Source: Cyclobacteriaceae bacterium (GTDB lineage: Bacteria; Bacteroidota; Bacteroidia; Cytophagales; Cyclobacteriaceae). Taken from it: a stretch of DNA of 64,000 bases. The DNA lies in contig JALHRJ010000001.1 in NCBI GenBank assembly GCA_022841475.1, positions 144,362 through 208,361 on the forward strand, read 5' to 3'. A program made the translations under genes and the position numbers. Numbering within the stretch: position 1 is the first letter of the stretch; the number at the start of each line of letters is the position of its first letter. This document shows, piece by piece, positions 16,719 through 25,476 of this stretch. Under the pieces are notes generated by a model. It worked only from the letters and a program-made list of their open reading frames with translations. It was not told where the DNA came from and searched no databases.

Positions 16719-17240
16719 TTAAAATGATTCCTCCGGGCTTTTCTTCTGCGTAAAGATTGAAATAATTAGGGCTATAATTAAACCTCCTAAAATACCACCC
16801 ATCGCGTAAATAGGCCAGAATAAATTCTTAGTCCAAGTCATAGCCATATCTATTGCCTCTTCCGGAGTGCCTTGCTCTTCCATTTTAAATTGTGTTTCCT
16901 CAAGCATTAAATCGAAAGGAGCAGAATCTATAAATGTTAAATAAACAAATGAAAAAAGTCCGGCTATTACTGTACCTACAAGCGCCAGCCAAAATCCGAC
17001 ACCCACACCTTGCCCATAGGACATAAATCCGTCCCCTTCATCCTTGAAGTATTTATGCGCTAATACGATTAATGTTATCACTATAGGAATTCCTACCCAG
17101 TTCCAAACTCCTTGAAATGGATTTTGTCCAAGTAATGCAGGTATTAAAAAAAGAACAATTGAAATAACTCCAGAAAATAATCCATAACGAATACCTGCAT
17201 CTCGGGTAGAAACTACTGACTTCTCATTATTCTCTTCCAT
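16719..17240 (-). CDS. DUF4199 membrane protein (second copy)
   Basis: This 173-residue protein has four hydrophobic segments (about 20-37, 47-62, 82-104 and 142-163), with a conserved YGQGVGVGFW stretch and a long loop between helices 3 and 4 (APFDLMLEETQ). The pattern is that of the Bacteroidota DUF4199 family, whose function is unknown. It follows the first DUF4199 gene by two bases and abuts the glycosyltransferase, so the three are surely co-transcribed. The two copies have diverged strongly, which suggests an old duplication and perhaps a heteromer. Confidence 0.8.
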   Translation of the reverse strand: MEENNEKSVVSTRDAGIRYGLFSGVISIVLFLIPALLGQNPFQGVWNWVGIPIVITLIVLAHKYFKDEGDGFMSYGQGVGVGFWLALVGTVIAGLFSFVYLTFIDSAPFDLMLEETQFKMEEQGTPEEAIDMAMTWTKNLFWPIYAMGGILGGLIIALIISIFTQKKSPEESF

Positions 17241-17242
17241 AA

Positions 17243-17782
17243 TTAAGTGGTTTTGGGTTGACGTCTTAAAATTACTGATATAATTATGCTTATAAAAAAA
17301 CTGATTATAAAGCTTTTAACAAAGTAATCGAGGGCTAAATCTTTTCCCTTAGTTGCAGGAAGGGCGCTTAAATTACGCCCAAACTCATCTTTTCCTAATT
17401 GTTCAATTACCTCGGGTGCTATGGCATTCATTTGGCTCATAGCCGTTTCAATATAGTTCGATAAAAATCGCGGCTCGATGACGCAAAAAAGCCAGATCAT
17501 TATTGCCGCGATCATTGCAAAAATTGTGGTAAATAAAAGATTGCTAATCATCCCCTGGCCAAAGGAAAGCTCGCCTTGCTGATGGTCGTCACGTAGTTCT
17601 TTTAACCCCATCACCATAAAAACCGCAAACAAAATAATGCGAAAATCGAAATAAACAGGGAAGAGAAACGGGTGCTTCCCCATATAATAGAGTGCCAGTA
17701 AAAAGGCAAAACCCAAAAGGCCGGCAATCAATCCATTGCGCAGCGAAATAACTACCAGTCTCGAAGCCGGTTTAGGCATCAA
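17243..17782 (-). CDS. DUF4199 membrane protein (first copy)
   Basis: This 179-residue protein has four membrane segments (about 13-31, 42-59, 81-102 and 153-172), the family-typical GELSFGQGMISNL stretch after helix 2 and a periplasm-sized loop before helix 4. It belongs to DUF4199, of unknown function. Its start overlaps the end of the dihydroorotase-like gene by 11 bases, which implies translational coupling. Confidence 0.8.
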   Translation of the reverse strand: MMPKPASRLVVISLRNGLIAGLLGFAFLLALYYMGKHPFLFPVYFDFRIILFAVFMVMGLKELRDDHQQGELSFGQGMISNLLFTTIFAMIAAIMIWLFCVIEPRFLSNYIETAMSQMNAIAPEVIEQLGKDEFGRNLSALPATKGKDLALDYFVKSFIISFFISIIISVILRRQPKTT

Positions 17783-19034
17783 TCCACTGTTTTGAATTAT
17801 TGAATACTGCCGCGACTTTTCCTTTCAACGCTTTGCCGAGCCACGGAGAGTTTTTGGATTTAGATAAATTCGATTCAGAAGTAAAAATCCAATCATGCGC
17901 GGGATCTAACAAAGTCAAATTAGCTTTGACATCCACATCAATAACAACCGGCTGCTGGTTTAATAGTTTACGAGGTGCATCCGTTACTTTTTCAATCAAC
18001 TCCTCAATTTCGACAAAACGCGACAGCGAGACAATCTGTGAAGCAAAAGTCTGCAGGTTAATCAACCCAAACTCAGCCTGATCAAATTCTAAAAATTTAC
18101 TTTCATCTTCGTGCGGCACATGGTTACTCACGAGTACATCAATGGTGCCATCTTTGAGTCCTTTGATGATCGCATCCTGATCAATCTTCTCGCGTAAGGG
18201 AGGATTTACTTTGTAGTTTGTATCAAAATCGGATAGCTCCTCATCGTTATACAATGCCTGATAGGCTGCTACATCACAACTTATCTTCAGACCTTTCTTC
18301 TTTGCACTGCGAATTAGGTCCAGCGATTTAGCAGTGGATAATTTGGCACAATGAAGCCGCCCACCAGCATAGCCAAGCAGTTCAAGATTTTTACTCACCG
18401 CCACTTCTTCGGCAATGCGCGGCATACCCTTCAAACCTAACATAGTGCTTTGTGGTCCTTCATGCATCTGACCAAATAAGTTAAGCCAGATGTCTTCAGG
18501 GTGATCGATCAATAAGCCATCAAACTTTTGCAGATACTGTAATGATTTGAGAAAAATATCTGTATGCCATACAGGTTTCAATCCATCCGAAAAGGCAATG
18601 GCACCGGCATGGTTTAAGTCAATCATTTCCGTAAGTTCTTCGCCTTTACAGTCTTTAGTAACTGCTGCCAGGGTATGTAACTGCACCAACCTGTTTTCGT
18701 TTAGTCCGGTGATATAGCTTACTTCGTTTTTAGTTTGAACGGTCGGGTGTGTGTTGGGCAACACGGCCACTTCGGTAAAGCCTCCGGCTGCTGCAGTCTT
18801 ACATAGCGACTGCAAATCTTCTTTGTGCTCGTGCCCGGGGTCGCCCACATAGGTGCCCAAATCAAACCACCCCGCGGAAAGGATCATACCTTCGGCTTCA
18901 ATCACGCGATCGGCAGAATAATTTTTATCACCTATCTCCTCTATGCGCCCGTTTTGAATGAGAACATTCTTCTTTTTTTTGTGAAAGGGGGATTGGGGGG
19001 AGACTATTAATGCTGACCGGATGAGTATTTTCAT
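17772..19034 (-). CDS. Dihydroorotase homologue lacking metal ligands (PyrX-like)
   Basis: This 420-residue protein is collinear with class I dihydroorotase (amidohydrolase fold), the enzyme that cyclises carbamoyl aspartate in pyrimidine synthesis. The key metal residues are altered: the DxHxH motif reads D58-L-G60-T-Y62, the later HH motif reads AAY, and the Asp of the DHxPH motif is N304 (VSNHVPH). H178 and H228 remain. Catalysis is therefore doubtful. Inactive dihydroorotase homologues (PyrX type) are known to serve as structural partners of aspartate transcarbamoylase, and that is the most likely role. Databases will often label it pyrC. It overlaps the DUF4199 gene downstream. Confidence 0.8.
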   Translation of the reverse strand: MKILIRSALIVSPQSPFHKKKKNVLIQNGRIEEIGDKNYSADRVIEAEGMILSAGWFDLGTYVGDPGHEHKEDLQSLCKTAAAGGFTEVAVLPNTHPTVQTKNEVSYITGLNENRLVQLHTLAAVTKDCKGEELTEMIDLNHAGAIAFSDGLKPVWHTDIFLKSLQYLQKFDGLLIDHPEDIWLNLFGQMHEGPQSTMLGLKGMPRIAEEVAVSKNLELLGYAGGRLHCAKLSTAKSLDLIRSAKKKGLKISCDVAAYQALYNDEELSDFDTNYKVNPPLREKIDQDAIIKGLKDGTIDVLVSNHVPHEDESKFLEFDQAEFGLINLQTFASQIVSLSRFVEIEELIEKVTDAPRKLLNQQPVVIDVDVKANLTLLDPAHDWIFTSESNLSKSKNSPWLGKALKGKVAAVFNNSKQWIDA

Positions 19035-19039
19035 AGTGC

Positions 19040-19498
19040 CTAAATTTCGCCAGCTTCTTTCAATATTCTATCTATAATGGCCTGAGAAATTCTAAAATCA
19101 GTTCTTCTCAGATCTTCTAATACTTGTTTCATAGACGAGAGCAATCCCATTTGTTTGGCCTTTAGCAGAATCCCAAGTGTACCTGTAAGTTTTAAACCCA
19201 GAGAACTTGCAAATTTTCTTGCCTTACGATCGTCTAAAACCAAAACACTATTTTCAAATTCAAATGCTAAAGCAATAGCGCTTGCCTCACCGGAGTCAAC
19301 AAATTGAGATAATGTTCTTAATAAATTAATATCCAATGGTTCACGAACACGAATTTCTTTAGGAAGATCACTTCCAAATTCTTTTTCAATTATAGGCGTT
19401 ACAAAAATTTGTGAATATAACCTTGGTAATAAATTTAGCTGCCCTATTTTTTGAAGGAGAATTAAACAACTGGTGTCTGAAATTATAATTTCAGGCAT
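19040..19498 (-). CDS. DUF3368 PIN-domain toxin
   Basis: This 152-residue protein has a PIN-like fold: an N-terminal acidic residue in IISDTSCLILL, SGEASAIALAFE in the middle and LVLDDRKARKFA further on, which supply the acidic residues that bind metal in PIN nucleases. It matches the DUF3368 branch, usually paired with UPF0175 antitoxins, and would be expected to cut RNA when unopposed. It overlaps the antitoxin gene by eight bases and ends five bases before the dihydroorotase-like start. Confidence 0.8.
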   Translation of the reverse strand: MPEIIISDTSCLILLQKIGQLNLLPRLYSQIFVTPIIEKEFGSDLPKEIRVREPLDINLLRTLSQFVDSGEASAIALAFEFENSVLVLDDRKARKFASSLGLKLTGTLGILLKAKQMGLLSSMKQVLEDLRRTDFRISQAIIDRILKEAGEI

Positions 19499-19718
19499 TC
19501 TTAAGATCGGAAATTAAATCATCCACAGTATCAGTGAAAATGGAAAAACCATATTTACCCATTATTTCAATAAATGCGCGTTTTGAAAAGCCTGCCAACT
19601 CAGCAGCTTGACCCAGGGTAAGCTTTTCGCGCTCATAAAGTTCTCCAGCCAGGATAATCTTCCATTCAGTTTCGTCAAAATTCACATGATCAGGCACAGA
19701 AAAATTCATTGATTTCAT
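19491..19718 (-). CDS. UPF0175 antitoxin
   Basis: This 75-residue protein carries the UPF0175 pattern: an N-terminal beta-strand (MNFSVPDHV), then KIILAGELYEREKLTLGQAAELAGFSKRAF (shown here by its core, LTLGQAAELAGFS), a helix-turn-helix-like DNA-binding segment, and an acidic tail (DTVDDLISDL). It should bind and neutralise the downstream DUF3368 toxin and repress the pair. It begins six bases after the BatA-like stop, so it has no room for its own promoter outside the upstream gene. Confidence 0.8.
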   Translation of the reverse strand: MKSMNFSVPDHVNFDETEWKIILAGELYEREKLTLGQAAELAGFSKRAFIEIMGKYGFSIFTDTVDDLISDLKNA

Positions 19719-19724
19719 AGCAGT

Positions 19725-21698
19725 TTACTTTAAGTACCTTATAAGTAATACCTCCGCCAACAGAAAGAGCAATGCCAGCACCACAGCATATTTCCATAAA
19801 GGCGTACCCAAATATCTCTCTTTTATTTCGTTGCTGAAAGTTTCCGTAGAAGTTGATTTAAAAATTGACACCTGATTTCCTCCACCCAACGCGGTCTTTA
19901 CTTCCTCACCCGTAAACTGATCCAGCATGGATTCCTTTTTCTCCAGGTTAAAAGCCAACAGGTCTAACGTGTCGCGCTGATGCGTCACATAATAAAATCC
20001 CTGATTCACTGAATAGCGTGGAATCTCCAATAATAATCGATCACCAAACTTACGCTGCGAGGGCACCAATTCCTGAATACCTTTCATCCGGGCAGGCTCC
20101 TCACCCGCCAGGCTATCGGCCGGTACGGTCACCAGCGATGTTGACAAATAATAATAGGGTTTGCGTTCGGCCTTCTTGCCCGTGGCTGCAATCCTGTACA
20201 TAACCGGCACAAAGATCGCATGGGTTGCAAGGTCACTTACTTCGCGATTAAGCGAACTGGCCAGCACGAATGTGTTTTCGAATCTTGATAAATAAGGTTG
20301 ACCATTTTTAAATCGGAGTATAGCATCCCGATCTAATCCCCAATCCAGAATTTTTTGTGCCCTCGGCATAGCAAGAACTGCTGACTTTTCTTCAAATACA
20401 TTTTCAAAGAATGGATTTTGAAAGTCTGGTCTATCCAACTCAAGTAAATCAGATTTTTCAATCTTCGTAAGCGCGGGCAGCGTCAACACGTTTTTATACG
20501 AACTGAGATCGGGCAACAAACCCGGGATCACCAATAAGGAGCCATTATTATTTCGGTAAAGTTGAAGCGCTGCATTTAAGGAATTATCAATACGATCAAT
20601 TCCATTGAGCACCACAAGATCAGCATCATTCAGTACACTGTAATCTATATTGCCTACCGCATAGCCACGAAAATCAAAGAGTTCCTTGTTGCCATAAACA
20701 TTTTCTATGTGGGTCGTCCTGAGATCTGGTTTTATCTCGACTATCTTCAACCGGCCAGAATAATTTAGCGTGAAATAAAATTCATTGTCAAAGCTTACTG
20801 GAAAATCACTGAAGCTAAATACAACTTTATTATAGCCTTTCAGCTCGTTCGACAAATCGAATGATGTTTCCACCAGACTGTTAGGTTCAATCGTAACAGA
20901 AGATGTGGCAGCCTGAACATTGTTAATAGTCAATTTAGTTACCAACCCTTGCAGTGCTTTCGGTCCGTCATTTCTCAGTCGCACCCGAATTGAATTCTTT
21001 TCTCCGCCAATAATAAATGGATTGTCGAGATAAATTGAATCAACAAAAACATTCGAGACCTGTGGATACTCAATAGGCACCAACCGCACTTGCCAGGCTG
21101 AGTCAAGGATTGTCTCAACCCCAAACGTTGACTTTTGAAAATCTGAAATCCAGAACACTGTATTACCGGGCTCCCCGATCCGTTTAATCACTTCATCAAA
21201 CGTGCGGCTGATGGGCGACAACCGGATTTGGGAAAGCTGATCTAGAATTTCTGATTTAGATTTAAAGGAATTAGAAAACGGAGCAAAGTCGTTGGTGAGA
21301 AGTTTAAACCGGGTTTCGGTCGGAAATAATTCTACTATGTCCTGCACAAAGCCAACACCTGCATCCAGTGCGCGCACTTTTTCCTGTACCGGGGCCGACA
21401 TGCTAAAAGAGTTATCCAGGTACACAACCAAATTGCGTTGCGTTGTAAGCTGCTCGCGGGCTGGTAAAAAAGGTTGGGCAAAGGCAAGCACTAAAAAGAG
21501 TAAGAACAACAAGCGACTCGCCAGCACCAGGTATTGCTTCAGTTTTCTTTTTTGGGTAGTCTCTTGCTTTACCTGTTGTAAAAAACGGGTATTGGAAAAA
21601 AAGATGCGGGTAGTTTTTCTAAAATTAAAGAGGTGAATGATGAGGGGAATGGCCAGAGCTGCGAGGGCCCAAAGAAACTGCGGATAATTAAAACTCAT
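19725..21698 (-). CDS. BatA-domain/vWA membrane protein
   Basis: The start chosen is the ATG at 21696-21698 (MSFNYPQFLWALAALAIP), the usual N-terminus for this family; an ATG six codons upstream is also open. The protein has an N-terminal BatA region with two membrane helices (about 5-25 and 55-73), a von Willebrand A domain with a MIDAS-type DNSFSMS motif (about 95), a long periplasmic part and a final membrane helix (LLFLLAEVLLIRYL). BatA-like proteins are linked to aerotolerance and MoxR chaperones in Bacteroidota, but no MoxR gene is seen here. It heads the minus-strand run that continues through the toxin-antitoxin pair to the glycosyltransferase. Confidence 0.82.
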   Translation of the reverse strand: MSFNYPQFLWALAALAIPLIIHLFNFRKTTRIFFSNTRFLQQVKQETTQKRKLKQYLVLASRLLFLLFLVLAFAQPFLPAREQLTTQRNLVVYLDNSFSMSAPVQEKVRALDAGVGFVQDIVELFPTETRFKLLTNDFAPFSNSFKSKSEILDQLSQIRLSPISRTFDEVIKRIGEPGNTVFWISDFQKSTFGVETILDSAWQVRLVPIEYPQVSNVFVDSIYLDNPFIIGGEKNSIRVRLRNDGPKALQGLVTKLTINNVQAATSSVTIEPNSLVETSFDLSNELKGYNKVVFSFSDFPVSFDNEFYFTLNYSGRLKIVEIKPDLRTTHIENVYGNKELFDFRGYAVGNIDYSVLNDADLVVLNGIDRIDNSLNAALQLYRNNNGSLLVIPGLLPDLSSYKNVLTLPALTKIEKSDLLELDRPDFQNPFFENVFEEKSAVLAMPRAQKILDWGLDRDAILRFKNGQPYLSRFENTFVLASSLNREVSDLATHAIFVPVMYRIAATGKKAERKPYYYLSTSLVTVPADSLAGEEPARMKGIQELVPSQRKFGDRLLLEIPRYSVNQGFYYVTHQRDTLDLLAFNLEKKESMLDQFTGEEVKTALGGGNQVSIFKSTSTETFSNEIKERYLGTPLWKYAVVLALLFLLAEVLLIRYLK

Positions 21699-21780
21699 CA
21701 GCACAAAAATAATCATTCAGTTTATAGAAACGGTGATAATTGAAGGTTGTTTACGCTAATACACGAATGGTTGAAAATAA

Positions 21781-21808
21781 AAAAGGCCTCGACAAAGCGA
21801 GGCCTTTT
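21781..21808 (-). terminator. Intrinsic terminator after ssb
   Basis: aaaaggcctcg and cgaggcctttt form an 11-base stem with a 6-base loop, 18 bases past the ssb stop. On the minus strand the stem runs into T-rich sequence. It also separates ssb from the BatA-like gene downstream. Confidence 0.85.
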
Positions 21809-21825
21809 GAACGGAGGGGCAGATT

Positions 21826-22164
21826 TTACTTCTGCTTCGATCCGAGCATCAACAAATCGTTGACATTAATCTCGGTTACATAGCGCTTCTCGCCCTTGTC
21901 CGTCTCGTAGTCGCGGTGTACAAGTTTTCCTTCCACACACACTTCGTTACCTTTCTTCAGGTACTTTTCGGCTACCTCGGCAAGGCTTCCCCAAATCACA
22001 ATGTTATGCCATTGGGTGTCATCTACCTTTTCGCCTTTCGCGTTTTTGTAGGTGTCCGTGGTAGCAATGGAGAAGGATGCCTTCTTGCTTTTGCCAAAGC
22101 TTTTCACGTCTGGGTCTTTGCCTAAGCGACCGATCAACTGCACACTGTTTCTTAAACTTTTCAT
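21826..22164 (-). CDS. ssb: Short single-stranded DNA-binding protein
   Basis: This 112-residue OB-fold protein begins MKSLRNSVQLIGRLGKDPDVK and has the typical TDTYKNAKGEKVDDTQWHNIVIWGSLAE-type core (see TQWHNIVIWG) and EGKLVHRDYE. It should coat single-stranded DNA in replication and repair. It is clearly shorter than the usual 150-180 residues and ends LMLGSKQK: the glycine-rich linker and the acidic DDDLPF-like tip that recruits partner proteins are absent. It is therefore probably a secondary SSB, with a full-length one elsewhere. The stop is followed by a strong terminator. Confidence 0.9.
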   Translation of the reverse strand: MKSLRNSVQLIGRLGKDPDVKSFGKSKKASFSIATTDTYKNAKGEKVDDTQWHNIVIWGSLAEVAEKYLKKGNEVCVEGKLVHRDYETDKGEKRYVTEINVNDLLMLGSKQK

Positions 22165-22293
22165 AATTGTACTATTTAATTGTTAAACATTGATTTACGA
22201 ATTCTGCCACCGGGTTAGTCCCGATTGGTGATACAAAGGTGTGGCGGGTCGGTAACCGTAGTCGTTTATTAATCAATTACTTTCGGTTATATT

Positions 22294-22315
22294 CGTTTAT
22301 AAACGTTTATAAACG
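22294..22315. promoter_or_regulatory. Two overlapping perfect palindromes upstream of the zinc-finger gene
   Basis: cgtttataaacg is its own reverse complement and occurs twice, sharing one CG (22294-22305 and 22304-22315). It lies 29 bases before the ATG at 22345, and a partial copy (cgtttatta) lies at about 22263. This looks like an operator for a dimeric repressor acting on the plus-strand gene, and perhaps on ssb. Confidence 0.55.
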
Positions 22316-22344
22316 GATAGTAAAATCAGTAAATCCTTCAAAAA

Positions 22345-22728
22345 ATGGCTAAAAAGGAAGAAAAAGTATGCCTGGAGTGTGGGGGTAAAATTATGGGCCG
22401 GGCGGACAAAAAATTTTGTTCGGATCAGTGCCGGGTCTCTTTCAACAACAAATTGAACCGGGATGAGACCGCCTACATGAACAATGTCACCAACATTCTG
22501 AGGAAGAATCGCAGGATTCTTTTGGAACTAAATCCCACCGGCAAGGCCAAAGTGAATCGTGATAAACTAAATGAGAAAGGCTTTGATTTTACTTACTTTA
22601 CGAGTCAGTATGTAACCAAAGAGGGAGCCACCTATCACTTCTGTTACGAGCAGGGATATCTGGCCATGGATAAGAACTGGTTCTTATTGGTCGTGAAAAA
22701 AGAAACCGCAAAACAACAACCGTTATGA
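22345..22728 (+). CDS. Zinc-finger protein, conserved in Bacteroidota
   Basis: This 127-residue protein begins with a four-cysteine zinc-binding motif ([21 protein letters not shown], that is CxxC-x12-CxxxxC-type spacing near residues 9-29), followed by a basic segment and a C-terminal folded part ([23 protein letters not shown]; core [10 protein letters not shown]). Such short proteins are common in Bacteroidota but have no known function that I can name; nucleic acid binding is a guess from the zinc finger and charge. Its stop overlaps the next gene's start (ATGA at 22725), and it has a strongly palindromic upstream region. Confidence 0.8.
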   Translation: MAKKEEKVCLECGGKIMGRADKKFCSDQCRVSFNNKLNRDETAYMNNVTNILRKNRRILLELNPTGKAKVNRDKLNEKGFDFTYFTSQYVTKEGATYHFCYEQGYLAMDKNWFLLVVKKETAKQQPL

Positions 22729-23477
22729 GTAGCTGGACTCTTCAAGGAAAAAAAGCATTGATAACCGGTGGCACCAAGGGCATAGGTTTAGCTATTGCCC
22801 GCGAATACCTGGAATTAGGGGCCGAAGTATTGGTGATTGCACGTAACACAAAAACCATTCAGGGAAAGGTAAAGCACTCGGCCAACTTATTTACTTACGA
22901 AGGCGATTTAAACGATCCTGACTTTAGAAAAGAACTGGTGAAACGCGTTTCAGAAAACTGGGGCAAACTCGATGTGCTGGTAAACAATGTTGGCACTAAT
23001 ATTCGTAAGAAGTTTATTGAATACAGCGAAGAAGAAATCAGGCAACTGTTTGAAACGAACTTGTTCAGCATGTTACAACTTACACATGCATGCCATCCGT
23101 TGTTACAAAAATCAGGTCATGCCAGTGTAATCAACATTGCATCCGTGGCCGGGATGGTGGACGTGCAAAGTGGGCCACCGTATGGAATGACCAAAGCAGC
23201 CATCATACAACTAACGCGACACCTTGCTGCTGAGTGGAGTGCGGATCAAATTCGCGTTAATGCTATTTCACCATGGTACATTGAAACGCCATTAACTGAA
23301 CCTGTGCTCTCACAACCCGATCGATTGGAAAAAATTATAGCCCGCACACCGCTTGGTCGGGTTGGCAAGCCTGAAGAAGTAGCCAGCCTGGCTGCCTATC
23401 TTGCTATGGATAAAAGTAGTTACATCACCGGCCAGAATATTTCCGTTGATGGTGGAATGAGTGTAAAAGGTTTATAA
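22725..23477 (+). CDS. Short-chain dehydrogenase (tropinone reductase-like)
   Basis: This 250-residue classical SDR has TGGTKGIG (NAD(P)-binding), NNVGTN (where most have NNAG), a Ser in the catalytic strand (NIASVAG), YGMTK (Tyr-x3-Lys) and the C-terminal [12 protein letters not shown]. It should oxidise or reduce an alcohol/ketone with NAD(P)(H). The overall pattern, including the [13 protein letters not shown] start, resembles tropinone reductase-like members. Substrate unknown. It is translationally coupled to the zinc-finger gene by a 4-base overlap. Confidence 0.88.
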   Translation: MSSWTLQGKKALITGGTKGIGLAIAREYLELGAEVLVIARNTKTIQGKVKHSANLFTYEGDLNDPDFRKELVKRVSENWGKLDVLVNNVGTNIRKKFIEYSEEEIRQLFETNLFSMLQLTHACHPLLQKSGHASVINIASVAGMVDVQSGPPYGMTKAAIIQLTRHLAAEWSADQIRVNAISPWYIETPLTEPVLSQPDRLEKIIARTPLGRVGKPEEVASLAAYLAMDKSSYITGQNISVDGGMSVKGL

Positions 23478-23624
23478 GTCCCATTCAAAACAAACTTCGA
23501 TTAATCACTTCGTACTGTAACCGTGTTGCAGAAACACCTAAAATTTGTTGTAGCCCCGTTGCAACAACATCATAATTATAGAAAATAAGTTTGAGCAGAA
23601 ATTTGTCTGTCTTACTTTTCGTGT

Positions 23625-24275
23625 ATGAATTCTCTAAGTCTTACAAGTCATGAAAAAAAATGGTACGATCTTGCTTTTGGGCTAGGCATTTTTACGATTG
23701 TCTATAATCTGATAGAAGGAATTATTGCTACGTGGTTTGGTTTTGAAGATGAAACGCTTGCTCTTTTTGGTTTTGGGGTTGATAGTTTCATTGAAATGAT
23801 TTCGGGTATTGGAATCATCTACATGATTATGCGTATTCGCAACCATCCGGAAAGCAACCGAAGTACGTTTGAAAAAACAGCCTTAAAGATCACCGGCTAT
23901 TCTTTCTATTTACTAGTAGCCGGCCTAACCATCTCATCGTTTATTACTATTTACCTCGGAAGAAAACCTGAAACTACTTTTTGGGGTGTAATTGTTTCAC
24001 TGATCTCCATCGTGGTCATGCTTTTTTTGATCTATGGAAAAATTAAATCGGGCAAAGCACTCAACTCGGATGCGATCTTAGCGGATGCCAATTGCACGAA
24101 AGTGTGTATTTACATGTCGTGTGTGCTGCTGGCCTCCAGTGCGATTTATGAATGGACAGGGTTCGCTTACGCGGATGCGTTGGGCACCTTAGGACTTGCC
24201 TGGTTTTCCTATCAGGAAGGAAAAGAGTGTTTCGAAAAAGCCGCGAGTAATAAACACTGTGGGTGCGATCATTAA
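23625..24275 (+). CDS. Cation-diffusion-facilitator-like transporter
   Basis: This 216-residue membrane protein has about six helices. Helix 2 carries GFGVDSFIEMISG and helix 5 ILADANCTKVC, the positions where CDF transporters hold their metal-binding Asp/His residues; here the set is D, D, N and C. The tail HCGCDH could bind a soft metal. Efflux of a divalent or soft metal ion in exchange for protons is likely, but the ion is not predictable, and the usual C-terminal cytoplasmic domain is missing. It stands alone with its own 147-base upstream region and overlaps the SemiSWEET gene's end by four bases (convergent). Confidence 0.75.
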   Translation: MNSLSLTSHEKKWYDLAFGLGIFTIVYNLIEGIIATWFGFEDETLALFGFGVDSFIEMISGIGIIYMIMRIRNHPESNRSTFEKTALKITGYSFYLLVAGLTISSFITIYLGRKPETTFWGVIVSLISIVVMLFLIYGKIKSGKALNSDAILADANCTKVCIYMSCVLLASSAIYEWTGFAYADALGTLGLAWFSYQEGKECFEKAASNKHCGCDH

Positions 24276-24559
24276 TCTTTAAATTTCAGCTTAAAGTATA
24301 AAATCACAGAGGCCAGTGCCAACGTGATGATATTCCAAAGAATAACTGGAAATTCATCAATCATTATTCCATAAATAGTCCAGAGCAGTACCCCAAGACA
24401 GTAAAGCAAAAACATAATAAGGGAAAGATCTTTCGCGGATTTTGTTCGCCAGGTTTTGATTACCTGAGGAATAAAAGCAGCTGTCGTAAGCAAGCCGGCA
24501 ATCAGGCCAATTATTTCAGTGCGTTCCAATGATTTTGTGTGTTTCTCAAAAATACACAT
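24272..24559 (-). CDS. SemiSWEET-type sugar transporter
   Basis: Starting at the ATG at 24557-24559, this protein of about 95 residues has three membrane helices with the PQ-loop motif (AAFIPQVIKTWRTKSAKDLSL; core FIPQVIKTW) in helix 1 and a conserved N (LWNIIT) in helix 3. Two such subunits form a sugar uniporter. A GTG further upstream would add five residues. It stands alone, convergent with the CDF-like gene. Confidence 0.85.
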   Translation of the reverse strand: MCIFEKHTKSLERTEIIGLIAGLLTTAAFIPQVIKTWRTKSAKDLSLIMFLLYCLGVLLWTIYGIMIDEFPVILWNIITLALASVILYFKLKFKD

Positions 24560-24634
24560 CCGCACTGCTTTCACATAACAATCCCTGAAGATTGATTTTT
24601 TTGTCTTCGCTAAGTAGCCTGCTGCTGGTTAAAA

Positions 24635-25453
24635 TCAGATATCGGATTTTCTTAATTTCAGATAAGCGAAATAATTGAAAAGAACAGTCCAGCCGATGGC
24701 AATAGCCACAGCAGTTAAAGCCACATAATCCTGAATCTCTTGAAAAGCGTAACGTGCAAATGGCAGTGGCACAAGGTTCGTAATGGACTCTAAAGGAAAA
24801 AACTGCTTTAGAAAACCGATCTGATCCTCCACACTAGAGCGAAAAATATTTAACTTAATAATCGCTTCAATCATGTGCGATAACATGAGCAACACAATGG
24901 TAAGACCAGAGCGCTGCACCAATATACCCAGCATCAAGGCATAAGAAAGAAACGCAAAGATTTCGAGAAAATAAGCGACAAAGAATTCACTACCTACTAA
25001 AAAGTAGTCCCATTCAATTTTGGGTGTATAGATGAAACCTGTAAACAACGCAATGGATAAGATCATCAAAACACTCATGAGGCTAAGCATCACGTTGGTT
25101 AGAATTTTTGATTGTAAAAATTCCCAACGACTCATCCCATCAATAATGTTCTGCCTGATGGTTCGATATTGATATTCATTCGTGATCGATATCACTACCA
25201 TCACGGCAAGCACAATTTTAAACAAGCCACTGATCCAGATCAGGTTTTGCCAGATATCCGGGAAATGATAAAGCGGAACGCGGTTGATATTTATCGAAGC
25301 ACCAAACTCCGCTCCTTTGCTTGCCAGCCATTTTAGAATTTCCATTCCGCTGGCGGTTGTAAACCCAAGCGTTAGAAAATACAAGCCACAAATCACCCAA
25401 AAGGTGCGGTAGCTGGTCATTTTCTTTAAATCTATTTTCAGGAGATGTAACAT
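24635..25453 (-). CDS. ABC-2-type transporter permease
   Basis: The ATG at 25451-25453 (MLHLLKIDLKKM) is chosen over a TTG three codons upstream. This protein of about 272 residues has six predicted membrane helices and an N-terminal amphipathic segment before helix 1, as in ABC-2 exporter permeases of the bacitracin/lantibiotic-resistance and NatB types. It follows the ATPase gene, and together they would form an exporter of two ATPases and two permeases. The substrate is unknown. Being downstream of the sigma/DUF4252 genes suggests control by envelope stress. Confidence 0.82.
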   Translation of the reverse strand: MLHLLKIDLKKMTSYRTFWVICGLYFLTLGFTTASGMEILKWLASKGAEFGASININRVPLYHFPDIWQNLIWISGLFKIVLAVMVVISITNEYQYRTIRQNIIDGMSRWEFLQSKILTNVMLSLMSVLMILSIALFTGFIYTPKIEWDYFLVGSEFFVAYFLEIFAFLSYALMLGILVQRSGLTIVLLMLSHMIEAIIKLNIFRSSVEDQIGFLKQFFPLESITNLVPLPFARYAFQEIQDYVALTAVAIAIGWTVLFNYFAYLKLRKSDI

Positions 25454-25476
25454 AGAAGGCAAATAAATTTTTTTAA

